Source of the DNA: Pseudomonas frederiksbergensis
Lineage (GTDB): Bacteria > Pseudomonadota > Gammaproteobacteria > Pseudomonadales > Pseudomonadaceae
NCBI RefSeq assembly: GCF_003732665.1
Contig: NZ_MOBP01000007.1
Location: 17,275 to 81,274 of the forward strand
Direction: 5' to 3'
DNA length: 64,000 nucleotides
The position numbers and the translations under genes are program-made. Each line of letters begins with the position of its first letter. The first letter of the stretch is position 1. The notes under the pieces are model-generated. The model was not told the origin of the DNA. It worked only from the letters and a program-made list of their open reading frames with translations, and searched no databases. Below are positions 22,722-30,525 of this stretch, piece by piece.

Positions 22722-24101
22722 TTAGGCCGCGCTGGCGAGTACCGCCGGGCGACGGGACAACAGGCTGACCAGCACAAAGCTCACCAGACCCACACCCAGG
22801 CTGTAGTAGATCGGGGTGTTGGCATCCAGGCCATCCTTGAACATGAACACCAGCGCCGTGGCGAAGCCCATACCCATGCTGGCGATAGCGCCGGCGGTGG
22901 TTGCGCGTTTCCAGAAAATCGCGCCCATCAGCGGGATCAGCATGCCGCCCACCAACAGGTTGTAGGCCAAGGTCAGGGCGCTGATCACGTCGTTCACGAT
23001 CAGGGCGATGCCGAGTACGACGATGCCGGTGAACAGGGTGAACAGGCGGTTGATACGCAGGCTCGACTGTTTACCGCCACGCAGTTTCGGCAGCAGGTCT
23101 TCGGTCAGGGTGGTGGCAGCGGCGAGCAGGCCGGCGCTGGCGGTGGACATCATCGCGGCCAGTGCCGCAGCGATCACCAGGCCACGGATACCGTCCGGCA
23201 GGGACAGCTTAACGATGGCGGCGAAGGCGTTGTTGACGTTGTCCAGATCCGGGATCAGCACGTGAGCGGCCATGCCGATCAGGGCGCAGGCCAGGCCGTA
23301 GAGGATGCAGTAGAAACCGGCAAACGTACCGGCGTACTGCGCGACTTTGGCGGACTTGACGGTGAACACACGTTGCCAGATGTCCTGGCCGATCAGGATC
23401 CCGAAGAAGTAGATCATGAAGTAGGTGATGATCGTGTCCCAACCGATGGTGGTGAAGCTGAAGGCAGTCGCCGGCAGTTTCAGCACCAACTCGTCCCAAC
23501 CACCGACGCGGTACAGGCAGATTGGCAACAGGATGAACATCAGGCCCACGGTCTTGATCACGAACTGGACGATGTCGGTCAGGGTCAGCGACCACATGCC
23601 GCCGATGGCCGAGTAGATCACCACCACGCCACCGCCGAGCAGCACCGAAATCCAGAACGGCAGGCCGAACAGCACTTGCAGCACGGTGCCGATGGCCAGG
23701 ATCGAGGTCACGCCGATCATCAGCGCGTACGCCAGCATGATCACCGCGCTCGCCGAGCGGGCCATCGGGTTGTAGCGTTTCTCCAGGACCTGGGTAACGG
23801 TGTAAATCTTGAGTTTCAGCAGCGGTTTGGCGAGGAACAGGTTCAGCGCCACGATCCCGCAACCCAGTGCGGCGCACAGCCAGAAACCGGAAATACCATG
23901 GACGTAGCCCAGGCGCACGGTGCCGACGGTGGATGCGCCGCCCAGCACGGTGGCGGCCATGGTGCCCATGTACAGGCTCGGGCCCAGGTTACGACCGGCG
24001 ACCAAAAAGTCTTCGTTGGTCTTGGCTTTGCGCATGCCGTAATAGCCGAGTATCAGCATCGCGGCGGCGTAGATGAGTACGACGAATAAATCCAATGCCA
24101 T
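22722..24101 (-). CDS. Sodium:solute symporter (SSS family)
   Basis: This gene encodes 459 residues; the ATG at 24101 (MALDLFVVLIYAAAMLILGY) has GGAGA nine bases before it and fits the family better than the longer frame. About thirteen hydrophobic segments are seen. DFLVAGRNLGP after helix 1 and ALAAMMSTASAGLLAAATTL (the sodium-binding helix) are the SSS signatures. The PA1418-like position next to the guanidinobutyrase genes suggests uptake of 4-guanidinobutyrate or a related compound. That substrate is inferred from context. It is transcribed toward a terminator at 22655. Confidence 0.8.
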   Translation of the reverse strand: MALDLFVVLIYAAAMLILGYYGMRKAKTNEDFLVAGRNLGPSLYMGTMAATVLGGASTVGTVRLGYVHGISGFWLCAALGCGIVALNLFLAKPLLKLKIYTVTQVLEKRYNPMARSASAVIMLAYALMIGVTSILAIGTVLQVLFGLPFWISVLLGGGVVVIYSAIGGMWSLTLTDIVQFVIKTVGLMFILLPICLYRVGGWDELVLKLPATAFSFTTIGWDTIITYFMIYFFGILIGQDIWQRVFTVKSAKVAQYAGTFAGFYCILYGLACALIGMAAHVLIPDLDNVNNAFAAIVKLSLPDGIRGLVIAAALAAMMSTASAGLLAAATTLTEDLLPKLRGGKQSSLRINRLFTLFTGIVVLGIALIVNDVISALTLAYNLLVGGMLIPLMGAIFWKRATTAGAIASMGMGFATALVFMFKDGLDANTPIYYSLGVGLVSFVLVSLLSRRPAVLASAA

Positions 24102-24163
24102 GATGGCGTGTCTCCGATTGTCTTTTTTATGGTGAAACAAAGGTGTTCAGTGGTGCTGCTCTC

Positions 24164-24252
24164 TGTGGGAGCGGGCTTGCTCGCGAATGCGGTCTTTCAG
24201 TCACATCGATGTTGGATGTGCCGCCGTCTTCGCGAGCAAGTCCGCTCCCACA
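24164..24252. repeat. REP pair (Pseudomonas type 1)
   Basis: Inverted REP pair between two co-oriented transporter genes; one half has AAGTCCGC in place of AAGCCCGC. Confidence 0.9.
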
Positions 24253-24264
24253 GTTGAATCGGTG

Positions 24265-25782
24265 TCAGGCGGGCTGACGGAGTTCAGGCTTTGCGACGGT
24301 ATTGGCGCCGCGGCTGCGCGCATCCTGCGGCCCAAACACTTCCCGTGGTTCCGGGAACAGGCTCAGCAGCGCGAAGTACACCAGCGAGGCCAGGCCCAGG
24401 GTCACTGGCAGGCTGATATCGATGCCGCCGGCCAGGTTGCCCAGCACACCCACGAACTGCCCCGGCAGGTTCACAAAGCACAAACCCACCAGTGCACTCG
24501 GAATCCAGGCACCCAGGCCACGCCAGTTCCAGCCGTGGGTGAACCAGTAGCGGCCACCTTTTTCGCCACGGGTGAACACTTGCAGGTCATCCGGGCAGTA
24601 GAAGCCGCGACGCACCACCAGGCCGATGATCATGATCACCATCCATGGCGTGGTGCAGGTGATGATCAGTACGGCGAAGGTCGACACGCTCTGCACCAGG
24701 TTCGCCGCAAAGCGCCCGATAAAGATGAAGGCAATCGACATCACGCCAATCAGCAACGTCGCCTTGACCCGCGACAGCACCCGAGGGAACACGCTGGACA
24801 TGTCGAGCCCGGTGCCATACAGCGAGGTGGTGCCGGTGGACATGCCGCCGATCACCGCAATCAGGCACACCGGCAGGAAGAACCAGCTCGGAGACACCGC
24901 CAGCAGACCGCCGACATAATTGTTGGCCGCGATGTAGTCCGGTGCCTTGATCGCCACGATGGTCGCGGTGGCCAGGCCGAACAGGAACGGGATGAAGGTC
25001 GCGATCTGCGAGATCACCACCGCCGCCATGATCCGGCCTTTTGGCGTTTCGCGAGGGATGTAGCGTGACCAGTCACCGAGGAACGCGCCGAAGGAAATCG
25101 GGTTGCTCATGGCCACCAGCGCAGCGCCGATGAACGCGGCCCAGAAGCCTGGTTGACCCATGCTCACGGTGCCCGCGTAGTTCACATCGAAAGGCCCGGC
25201 GAAAGCGAAGATGCCCAGCAGGAACAGCAGGCTGGCGCTCCACACCGCGATCTTGTTGACCCACAGCAGGAAGCGGAAACCGTAGATGCACACGGTCAGC
25301 ACCAGGATCGCGAACAGACCGTAAGCCAGGCCCAAAGTCAGGTCGGTTTCCGGCAGGCCGATCAGGCGTTTTGCCCCACCAATCAACGCATCCCCCGAAC
25401 TCCACACACTGAGCGAGAAGAAGGCGATGGCGGTCAGCAGCGACAGGAACGAACCGACGATCCGCCCGTGCACGCCGAAGTGCGCACCGGAAGACACGGC
25501 GTTGTTGGTGCCATTGATCGGGCCGAACAGGCCCATCGGCGCGAGGATCAGCGAACCCAGCAACACCCCCAGCACAATCGCCCAGACACCGGCCTGGAAC
25601 GACAGGCCGAACAGCACCGGGAAACTGCCGAGCACGGCGGTGGCAAAGGTATTGGAACCGCCGAAGATCATCCGGAACAAGTCCGTCGGGCCTGCGGTAC
25701 GTTCGCTGTCCGGGATCTGTTCGACCCCATAGGTTTCAATTTGCGTAAGGCTTTGGTCTTTGTCTTTGTTGTTGTTATTCAT
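24265..25782 (-). CDS. NCS1/purine-cytosine permease-like transporter
   Basis: This gene encodes 505 residues from the ATG at 25782 with GGAG seven bases upstream. A polar start (MNNNNKDKDQSLTQIETYGV) leads to DLFRMIFGGSNTFATAVLGS and about twelve hydrophobic segments, including PISFGAFLGDWSRYIPRETP, a conserved NCS1 loop. It ends in a charged tail. The gene lies 55 bases after the NTF2-like gene in the gbuA transcript, matching the PA1419 position. It probably imports a guanidino acid or a related nitrogen compound; the substrate is inferred. Confidence 0.8.
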   Translation of the reverse strand: MNNNNKDKDQSLTQIETYGVEQIPDSERTAGPTDLFRMIFGGSNTFATAVLGSFPVLFGLSFQAGVWAIVLGVLLGSLILAPMGLFGPINGTNNAVSSGAHFGVHGRIVGSFLSLLTAIAFFSLSVWSSGDALIGGAKRLIGLPETDLTLGLAYGLFAILVLTVCIYGFRFLLWVNKIAVWSASLLFLLGIFAFAGPFDVNYAGTVSMGQPGFWAAFIGAALVAMSNPISFGAFLGDWSRYIPRETPKGRIMAAVVISQIATFIPFLFGLATATIVAIKAPDYIAANNYVGGLLAVSPSWFFLPVCLIAVIGGMSTGTTSLYGTGLDMSSVFPRVLSRVKATLLIGVMSIAFIFIGRFAANLVQSVSTFAVLIITCTTPWMVIMIIGLVVRRGFYCPDDLQVFTRGEKGGRYWFTHGWNWRGLGAWIPSALVGLCFVNLPGQFVGVLGNLAGGIDISLPVTLGLASLVYFALLSLFPEPREVFGPQDARSRGANTVAKPELRQPA

Positions 25783-25836
25783 GATCAGCTCCGATCATAA
25801 AGGCGCGCTCATCGTGTGTGAGCGTCACCTGTTTGG

Positions 25837-26244
25837 CTAAGGGGGTGGCAGCCCTTCCGGCATTGCGGACAAATGTTCGTGACAGGCCAGCCATAGGCCT
25901 TGTTGTTCTTTGCGAAAGACGATGGTCTCGCGCTCCTGGCTGAAGTGTTGCTCCCCTTGCATGCGCAGCTCGGTGGCCACGTCATGGATGAAAATCGCCA
26001 CGTCACCCTGCAGGCTGACGAAGGCGTTGCTTGAAGTGCACGACAGCACTTCGAAGCCATCCTCGGCACGCCAGGTGTCCCACAACGCCTGATAGGCATC
26101 GCGCGACAGCAGCGGCTGTTCGAGGGTGTAGAACACGAAGCTGGCATCGGCGCTGAAGGCGCCGAAGTAGGCTTCGCGATCATTACGGGCAAAAGCGCTC
26201 ACCAGATCGGCGGCGGCTTTCAAAACCTGATCGCGTTCGTTCAT
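25837..26244 (-). CDS. NTF2-like/SnoaL-fold protein
   Basis: This gene encodes 135 residues. The ATG at 26244 has GAGGAG five bases before it; a GTG two codons earlier is possible. The sequence runs MNERDQVLKAAADLVSAFAR, DREAYFGAFSADASFVFYTL and DAYQALWDTWR, then a beta-sheet part (GDVAIFIHDVATELRMQGE). This is the cone-shaped NTF2/DUF4440-type fold. Such proteins are small enzymes or ligand binders. It starts 10 bases after the gbuA stop, so the two are cotranscribed. Its part in guanidinobutyrate use is unknown. Confidence 0.75.
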   Translation of the reverse strand: MNERDQVLKAAADLVSAFARNDREAYFGAFSADASFVFYTLEQPLLSRDAYQALWDTWRAEDGFEVLSCTSSNAFVSLQGDVAIFIHDVATELRMQGEQHFSQERETIVFRKEQQGLWLACHEHLSAMPEGLPPP

Positions 26245-26253
26245 GACCACTCC

Positions 26254-27204
26254 TCAGCGGTGCGCCACGCCCGGCAGTACGCAGAGCATTTCGTACAGCA
26301 GGTTGGCGGCCAGCAGCGAGGTATTACCGGTGGTGTCATAAGCGGGCGAGACTTCTACCAGATCGCAGCCGACCAGGTCGAGGCCTTGGCAGCCTCGCAC
26401 GATTTCAATCGCCTGAATGGTCGTCAGACCACCGATTTCCGGGGTGCCGGTGCCAGGCGCCCAGGCCGGGTCGATGCCGTCGATGTCGAAACTCAGGTAC
26501 ACCGGACCGCCACCGACTTTCTCGCGAACTTCGGCCATCAGCGGTGCCAGGGATTTGTGCCAGCACTCTTCGGCCTGGACCACACGGAAGCCTTGTTTAC
26601 GGCTCCAGTTGAAGTCTTCGGCGGTGTAGCCCTGGGCGCGCAGGCCAATCTGCACGACGCGGTCCGGGTCCAGAAGACCTTCTTCGACGGCGCGACGGAA
26701 GGTGGTGCCGTGGGCGATTTTCTCGCCAAACATGTGATCGTTCACATCGGCGTGGGCGTCGATGTGCACCAGGCCGACCTTGCCGTGCTTTTTATGAATG
26801 GCACGCAGGATCGGCAGGGTGATGGTGTGGTCGCCGCCCAGGGTCAGGGGGATCACGTCGTGTTCGAGGATGTCGTGGTACGACTCTTCGATGATCCGCA
26901 CGGCGTCGAGCAGGTTGAACGTGTTGATCGCCACGTCGCCGATGTCGGCAACCGACAGCGAATCGAACGGTGCAGCGCCGGTGGCCATGTTGTACGGGCG
27001 GATCATTACCGATTCAGCGCGGATTTCGCGAGGTCCGAAGCGGGTGCCGGGGCGCAGGGAGGTGCCGATGTCCAGCGGCACGCCAATGAAGGCAGCGTCC
27101 AGGCCGGCAGCGGTGGTCAAGTGGGGGAGTCGCATCATGGTGGCGATGCCGCCGAAGCGCGGCATTTCGTTGCCGCCCAGTGGTTGGTGAAGAATCTTGT
27201 CCAC
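26254..27204 (-). CDS. gbuA: Guanidinobutyrase (agmatinase/arginase family)
   Basis: This gene encodes 316 residues from a GTG at 27204. The ureohydrolase manganese motifs are complete: LTLGGDHTITLPI, then VHIDAHADVNDHMFGEK and YLSFDIDGIDPAWAPGTGTP. The enzyme should cleave urea from a guanidino compound, here most likely 4-guanidinobutyrate, giving 4-aminobutyrate. The choice over agmatinase rests on gene order: an NTF2-like protein, an NCS1 and an SSS transporter behind it and a LysR gene divergent, as in the gbuA-gbuR region of P. aeruginosa (PA1418-PA1422 from memory). It is probably induced through the LysR protein. Confidence 0.8.
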   Translation of the reverse strand: MDKILHQPLGGNEMPRFGGIATMMRLPHLTTAAGLDAAFIGVPLDIGTSLRPGTRFGPREIRAESVMIRPYNMATGAAPFDSLSVADIGDVAINTFNLLDAVRIIEESYHDILEHDVIPLTLGGDHTITLPILRAIHKKHGKVGLVHIDAHADVNDHMFGEKIAHGTTFRRAVEEGLLDPDRVVQIGLRAQGYTAEDFNWSRKQGFRVVQAEECWHKSLAPLMAEVREKVGGGPVYLSFDIDGIDPAWAPGTGTPEIGGLTTIQAIEIVRGCQGLDLVGCDLVEVSPAYDTTGNTSLLAANLLYEMLCVLPGVAHR

Positions 27205-27326
27205 GGGTAAGGCCTCATCGTCGTTGTTTTATTTATGTCGGCGCGCCGTTCACGGGAGAGACGGGCACCGCTGTGGGCCGATCATGCGAAATGTAGTGGC
27301 GGGGAAGAATCGCTACGGGCAAATAC

Positions 27327-27350
27327 TTAGTTCAGATTTTTCTAAACTAA
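27327..27350. promoter_or_regulatory. Candidate LysR operator between gbuA and gbuR
   Basis: TTAGTT (27327-27332) and AACTAA (27345-27350) form an exact 6-base inverted repeat around a 12-base AT-rich centre, in the divergent intergenic region. This is the form expected for a LysR-type binding site. Confidence 0.5.
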
Positions 27351-27390
27351 TGGCGAGGACGACGATAGACTTCCTGCCATCTGCAATCCC

Positions 27391-27480
27391 TGTGGGAGCG
27401 GGCTTGCTCGCGAAAGCGTCGTATCAGTCGATATTAATGTTGCCTGACACACCGCTTTCGCGAGCAAGCCCGCTCCCACA
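27391..27480. repeat. REP pair within the gbuA-gbuR intergenic region
   Basis: Inverted type 1 REP pair between the operator-like repeat and the gbuR start, so gbuR mRNA would carry it in its leader if transcribed from the shared region. Confidence 0.9.
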
Positions 27481-27533
27481 GGGATTGTGTTTTCACAGAA
27501 GCACCGCGCGCATCCTTGTGATCGGAGAACCCA

Positions 27534-28427
27534 ATGGCCAACGCTTTACCCGACCTGAAACTATTGCGCATTTTCGTCAGCGTGGTGCGCCATCAGGGGT
27601 TCGCCAACGCCCAGCAAGAGCTCAACCTCTCGACCTCGGCGATCAGCACCTACATGAGCCAGCTCGAAGCGGCGCTCGGCCTGGTGCTGTGCCATCGCGG
27701 TCGTGGCGGGTTCAGCCTGACCAGCAAGGGCGAGTTGTTCCATCAGGAAACCCTGCGGCTATTGGCTGAACTGGAAGGGTTCGAACAATACGCAGCGGCG
27801 CTGAAGGGCGAGTTGCGCGGCACCTTGAACCTCGGGGTCATTGACTCCACCGTCAGCGACAAAGCCTTGCCCTTCGCCGAAGCCATCGGCGCCTACAGCC
27901 AGGAGCACCCGGCGGTGCATTTGCATTTGTCGGTGATGAGCCCCTACGAACTGCAACTCGGCGTGCAGGACAACCGCCTCGACCTTGCCATCGGCGCGTT
28001 CTCCACGCGCATGAGCGGGCTGGTGTACATGCCGCTGTACCGCGAACAGCACTGGCTGTATTGCAGCAGCCGCCATCCGCTGTTCACCGAACGGCGCATT
28101 CCCGAGCAAGTCATTACTCAGCAACGCATGGTCGGTCGCGGCTACTGGAGCCAGGCGGAATTGGCGCGTCACGGTTTCAAACACAGCGCCGCCACCGTGG
28201 AAAGTATGGAAGCGCAGCTGATTCTGGTGCTGTCCGGCGCCTACATCGGCTACCTGCCGGAGCACTACGCCCAGGCCTGGGCCGACAAGGGCGATCTGCG
28301 GGTGTTGCTGCCGGCGACTTTCGGTTATCAGGCACCATTCTCGATGATCGTGCGTCGTGGCCGCAGTCGTGAACCGCTGATCCAGACTTTCCGTGATTTG
28401 CTCAAAGCACAGCTCAACCAGGCCTGA
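27534..28427 (+). CDS. gbuR: LysR-family regulator of the guanidinobutyrase cluster
   Basis: This gene encodes 297 residues; GGAG lies six bases before the ATG at 27534. Residues 1-62 form the HTH domain (LRIFVSVVRHQGFANAQQEL, then SAISTYMSQLEAALGLVLCH). The C-terminal effector domain has LNLGVIDSTVSDKALPF and later VESMEAQLILVLSGAYIGYL. It is divergent from gbuA, as gbuR is in P. aeruginosa. By analogy it activates gbuA and the transporter genes in the presence of 4-guanidinobutyrate. The next gene begins four bases after its stop. Confidence 0.75.
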   Translation: MANALPDLKLLRIFVSVVRHQGFANAQQELNLSTSAISTYMSQLEAALGLVLCHRGRGGFSLTSKGELFHQETLRLLAELEGFEQYAAALKGELRGTLNLGVIDSTVSDKALPFAEAIGAYSQEHPAVHLHLSVMSPYELQLGVQDNRLDLAIGAFSTRMSGLVYMPLYREQHWLYCSSRHPLFTERRIPEQVITQQRMVGRGYWSQAELARHGFKHSAATVESMEAQLILVLSGAYIGYLPEHYAQAWADKGDLRVLLPATFGYQAPFSMIVRRGRSREPLIQTFRDLLKAQLNQA

Positions 28428-28431
28428 GAAC

Positions 28432-29028
28432 ATGTCCAGAATCCAATGCCCCCGCTGCCTGCGCCCGCAAACCCATTGCCTGTGCCCACTGATCCCGAGC
28501 CTCGACAGCCGCACCCGAGTGTTGCTGTTGCAGCATCCCAGCGAAGTGAACCATGCGCTGAACACGGCGCGGCTGGCCGCGTTGGGATTGAAGAATGCCG
28601 AGTTGATCGTGGGCGAGGTGTTTGAGGATTTGCCGGCGCTGTTGAACCAACCGGGTTATCAGGCGCGACTGTTGTTTCCGGCCGACGAGGCGCAGTCGTT
28701 GCAGGCTTACAGCGCGTCCGATGAGCCGCTGCTGCTGGTAGTGCCGGACGGCACCTGGCGCAAGGCACGCAAGATGCTGCACCTCAATCCGTTGCTGGCG
28801 GCGTTGCCTCGGGTGACGTTGGCTGACGGCGGCGTGTCGCGGTATCGGTTGCGCAAGGCACCGGGGCCGGGGGCATTGTCAACGGTGGAGGCGATTGTGC
28901 AGGCGTTGCAAACGCTCGAAGCGCCCACATCGTTCGAACCGCTGTTGAAACCGTTCGAGGCGTTGATCGAGGGGCAGATTGCGGCGATGGGGGAGGAGGT
29001 TTTTCAGCGTAATCATGGGCTGAAATAG
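28432..29028 (+). CDS. tapT: tRNA-uridine aminocarboxypropyltransferase (DTW domain)
   Basis: This gene encodes 198 residues beginning MSRIQCPRCLRPQTHCLCPL; the four cysteines form a zinc site. The DTW-family motifs follow in order: LLLQHPSEVNHALNTARLAA, LLLVVPDGTWRKARKML (the DTW block) and YRLRKAPGPGALSTVEAI. Such enzymes (YfiP/TapT) transfer the 3-amino-3-carboxypropyl group of S-adenosylmethionine to U47 of tRNA. The ATG at 28432 lies just after the gbuR stop, so it may be expressed with it, although no functional link is apparent. An upstream in-frame ATG at 28393 lies inside gbuR and is rejected. Confidence 0.85.
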   Translation: MSRIQCPRCLRPQTHCLCPLIPSLDSRTRVLLLQHPSEVNHALNTARLAALGLKNAELIVGEVFEDLPALLNQPGYQARLLFPADEAQSLQAYSASDEPLLLVVPDGTWRKARKMLHLNPLLAALPRVTLADGGVSRYRLRKAPGPGALSTVEAIVQALQTLEAPTSFEPLLKPFEALIEGQIAAMGEEVFQRNHGLK

Positions 29029-29047
29029 TCGTTGCCAGTTAGGGCCT

Positions 29048-29113
29048 CTTCGCGAGCAAGCCCGCTCCCACAGGGGGAATGCATTCCAGTGTGGGAGCGG
29101 GCTTGCTCGCGAA
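29048..29113. repeat. REP pair, tail-to-tail orientation
   Basis: TTCGCGAGCAAGCCCGCTCC then GTGGGAGCGGGCTTGCTCGC with a short spacer, between the convergent tapT and lapC genes. Confidence 0.9.
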
Positions 29114-29148
29114 AGCGGTAGAACAATCACCAAAAATCTCAGCCAAAA

Positions 29149-30516
29149 CTAGCGTTCGCGCATCGCCTCAGTCCGCGCCTTGAGCACGGGTTTGAGCAGG
29201 TAATCCAGCACACTTTTCTCCCCGGTAATAATGTCCACCGTCGCCACCATCCCCGGAATGATCAGCAACGGTTTCACATCCCCGCCCAAGTGGTTTTTAT
29301 CGGTCCGCACCTGAATCAGGTAAAAGCTGTTGCCCTTGTCATCAGTAATAGTGTCGGCCCCGATCAACTCCAGCTTGGCACTCAGCCCACCATAGATCGT
29401 GTAGTCATAGGCACTGAACTTGACCATGGCTTTCTGGCCGGGGTGCAGGAACGCTACGTCCTGTGGCCGGACTTTGGCTTCGATCAGCAGGTTGTCTTCC
29501 AGCGGCACGATTTCCACCATGTCGCTGCCCGGCTGGACCACGCCGCCGATGGTGTTGACCTTCAACACCTTGATGATCCCGTGCACCGGCGACACCACCG
29601 TGGTGCGGGTCACGCGGTCGTCAATGGCGATGCTGGACGCGGTGATTTTCGACAGGTCGGTGCGTTTTTCATTCAACTCCTTGGCCGCGTCGGAGCGGAA
29701 GGATTGTTCCGATTCGTCAATCTTGCTTTTGATTTCGTTGATCGCCGATTCCGCTCGGGGAATGGCCAGGGTCGTGGCATTCAGCGAACCACGAATCTCC
29801 ACCGCGCTACGTTTCAAACGGAGGATTTCCACCGGCGACACCGCCCCGGTGCCCACCAGCGGCGCGGACATGTTCATCTCTTGTTGCAGCAACGCCAGGC
29901 TGGAACTGAATTGCCCCTGTTTCGAGCGGAATTCCGCCAGTTCCTGGGTTTTTTGCCGAAGTTGTTCACTCAACGTGCGTTGTTCACTGGCCAGTCGCCG
30001 TTGCCGTTGTTCATACAGCGAGCGTTCGTCCTCGGCCACTTGCGGCGCCTTGGCGATCACTTCATCCGAGAGCTTGAACGGCCGCCCCTCGGCCTCGGCG
30101 GACAAACGCTCGACCTTCGCGGTCAACGAGTAACGATCCGCCTCGCTCTCACCCTTGTTCGACAGAAACCGCGTGTCGTCCAGGCGCAGCAGGGTGTCGC
30201 CCTTGTTCACCATTTGCCCTTCACGCACGAAAATCTCGGAGACGATGCCGCCCTCCAGGTTCTGGATCACCTGGACCTTGCTCGACGGAATCGCCTTGCC
30301 TTCGCCCATGGTGACTTCCTGCAACACCGCGAACTTGGCCCAGACCAGCGCCGAAATAAGCAACCCCGCCGCCAGCCAAACGGTGATTCGCGACAGGCGC
30401 GGAGAATCCTGCAACGCAGCGCCGGCGGTTTCCGGCATGTATTCGCTTTCCGCACTTTTGCTGAAGCTGCCGAAGTAGCCGCGATCCTTTGAAACATCGG
30501 ACGATGAGCGAGCCAT
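29149..30516 (-). CDS. lapC: Type I secretion periplasmic adaptor LapC (HlyD family)
   Basis: This gene encodes 455 residues; the ATG at 30516 has GGAG eight bases upstream, overlapping the lapB stop. One transmembrane segment lies near residues 45-65 (RITVWLAAGLLISALVWAKF). A lipoyl/barrel half follows (VIQNLEGGIVSEIFVREGQM), then long coiled-coil hairpin helices (about residues 120-300), the second barrel half (VVSPVHGIIKVLKVNTIGGV) and a C-terminal PGMVATVDIITGEKSVLDYL. It bridges the inner-membrane ABC pump LapB and the outer-membrane LapE to export the adhesin. It is the last gene of lapEBC. Confidence 0.9.
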   Translation of the reverse strand: MARSSSDVSKDRGYFGSFSKSAESEYMPETAGAALQDSPRLSRITVWLAAGLLISALVWAKFAVLQEVTMGEGKAIPSSKVQVIQNLEGGIVSEIFVREGQMVNKGDTLLRLDDTRFLSNKGESEADRYSLTAKVERLSAEAEGRPFKLSDEVIAKAPQVAEDERSLYEQRQRRLASEQRTLSEQLRQKTQELAEFRSKQGQFSSSLALLQQEMNMSAPLVGTGAVSPVEILRLKRSAVEIRGSLNATTLAIPRAESAINEIKSKIDESEQSFRSDAAKELNEKRTDLSKITASSIAIDDRVTRTTVVSPVHGIIKVLKVNTIGGVVQPGSDMVEIVPLEDNLLIEAKVRPQDVAFLHPGQKAMVKFSAYDYTIYGGLSAKLELIGADTITDDKGNSFYLIQVRTDKNHLGGDVKPLLIIPGMVATVDIITGEKSVLDYLLKPVLKARTEAMRER

Positions 30517-30525
30517 GGGCAACTC

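Noticed and set aside
24187..25068. A 293-codon + strand frame opposite the NCS1 transporter gene
   Set aside because: It is His/Gln/Arg-rich antisense sequence crossing a REP pair, with no domain.
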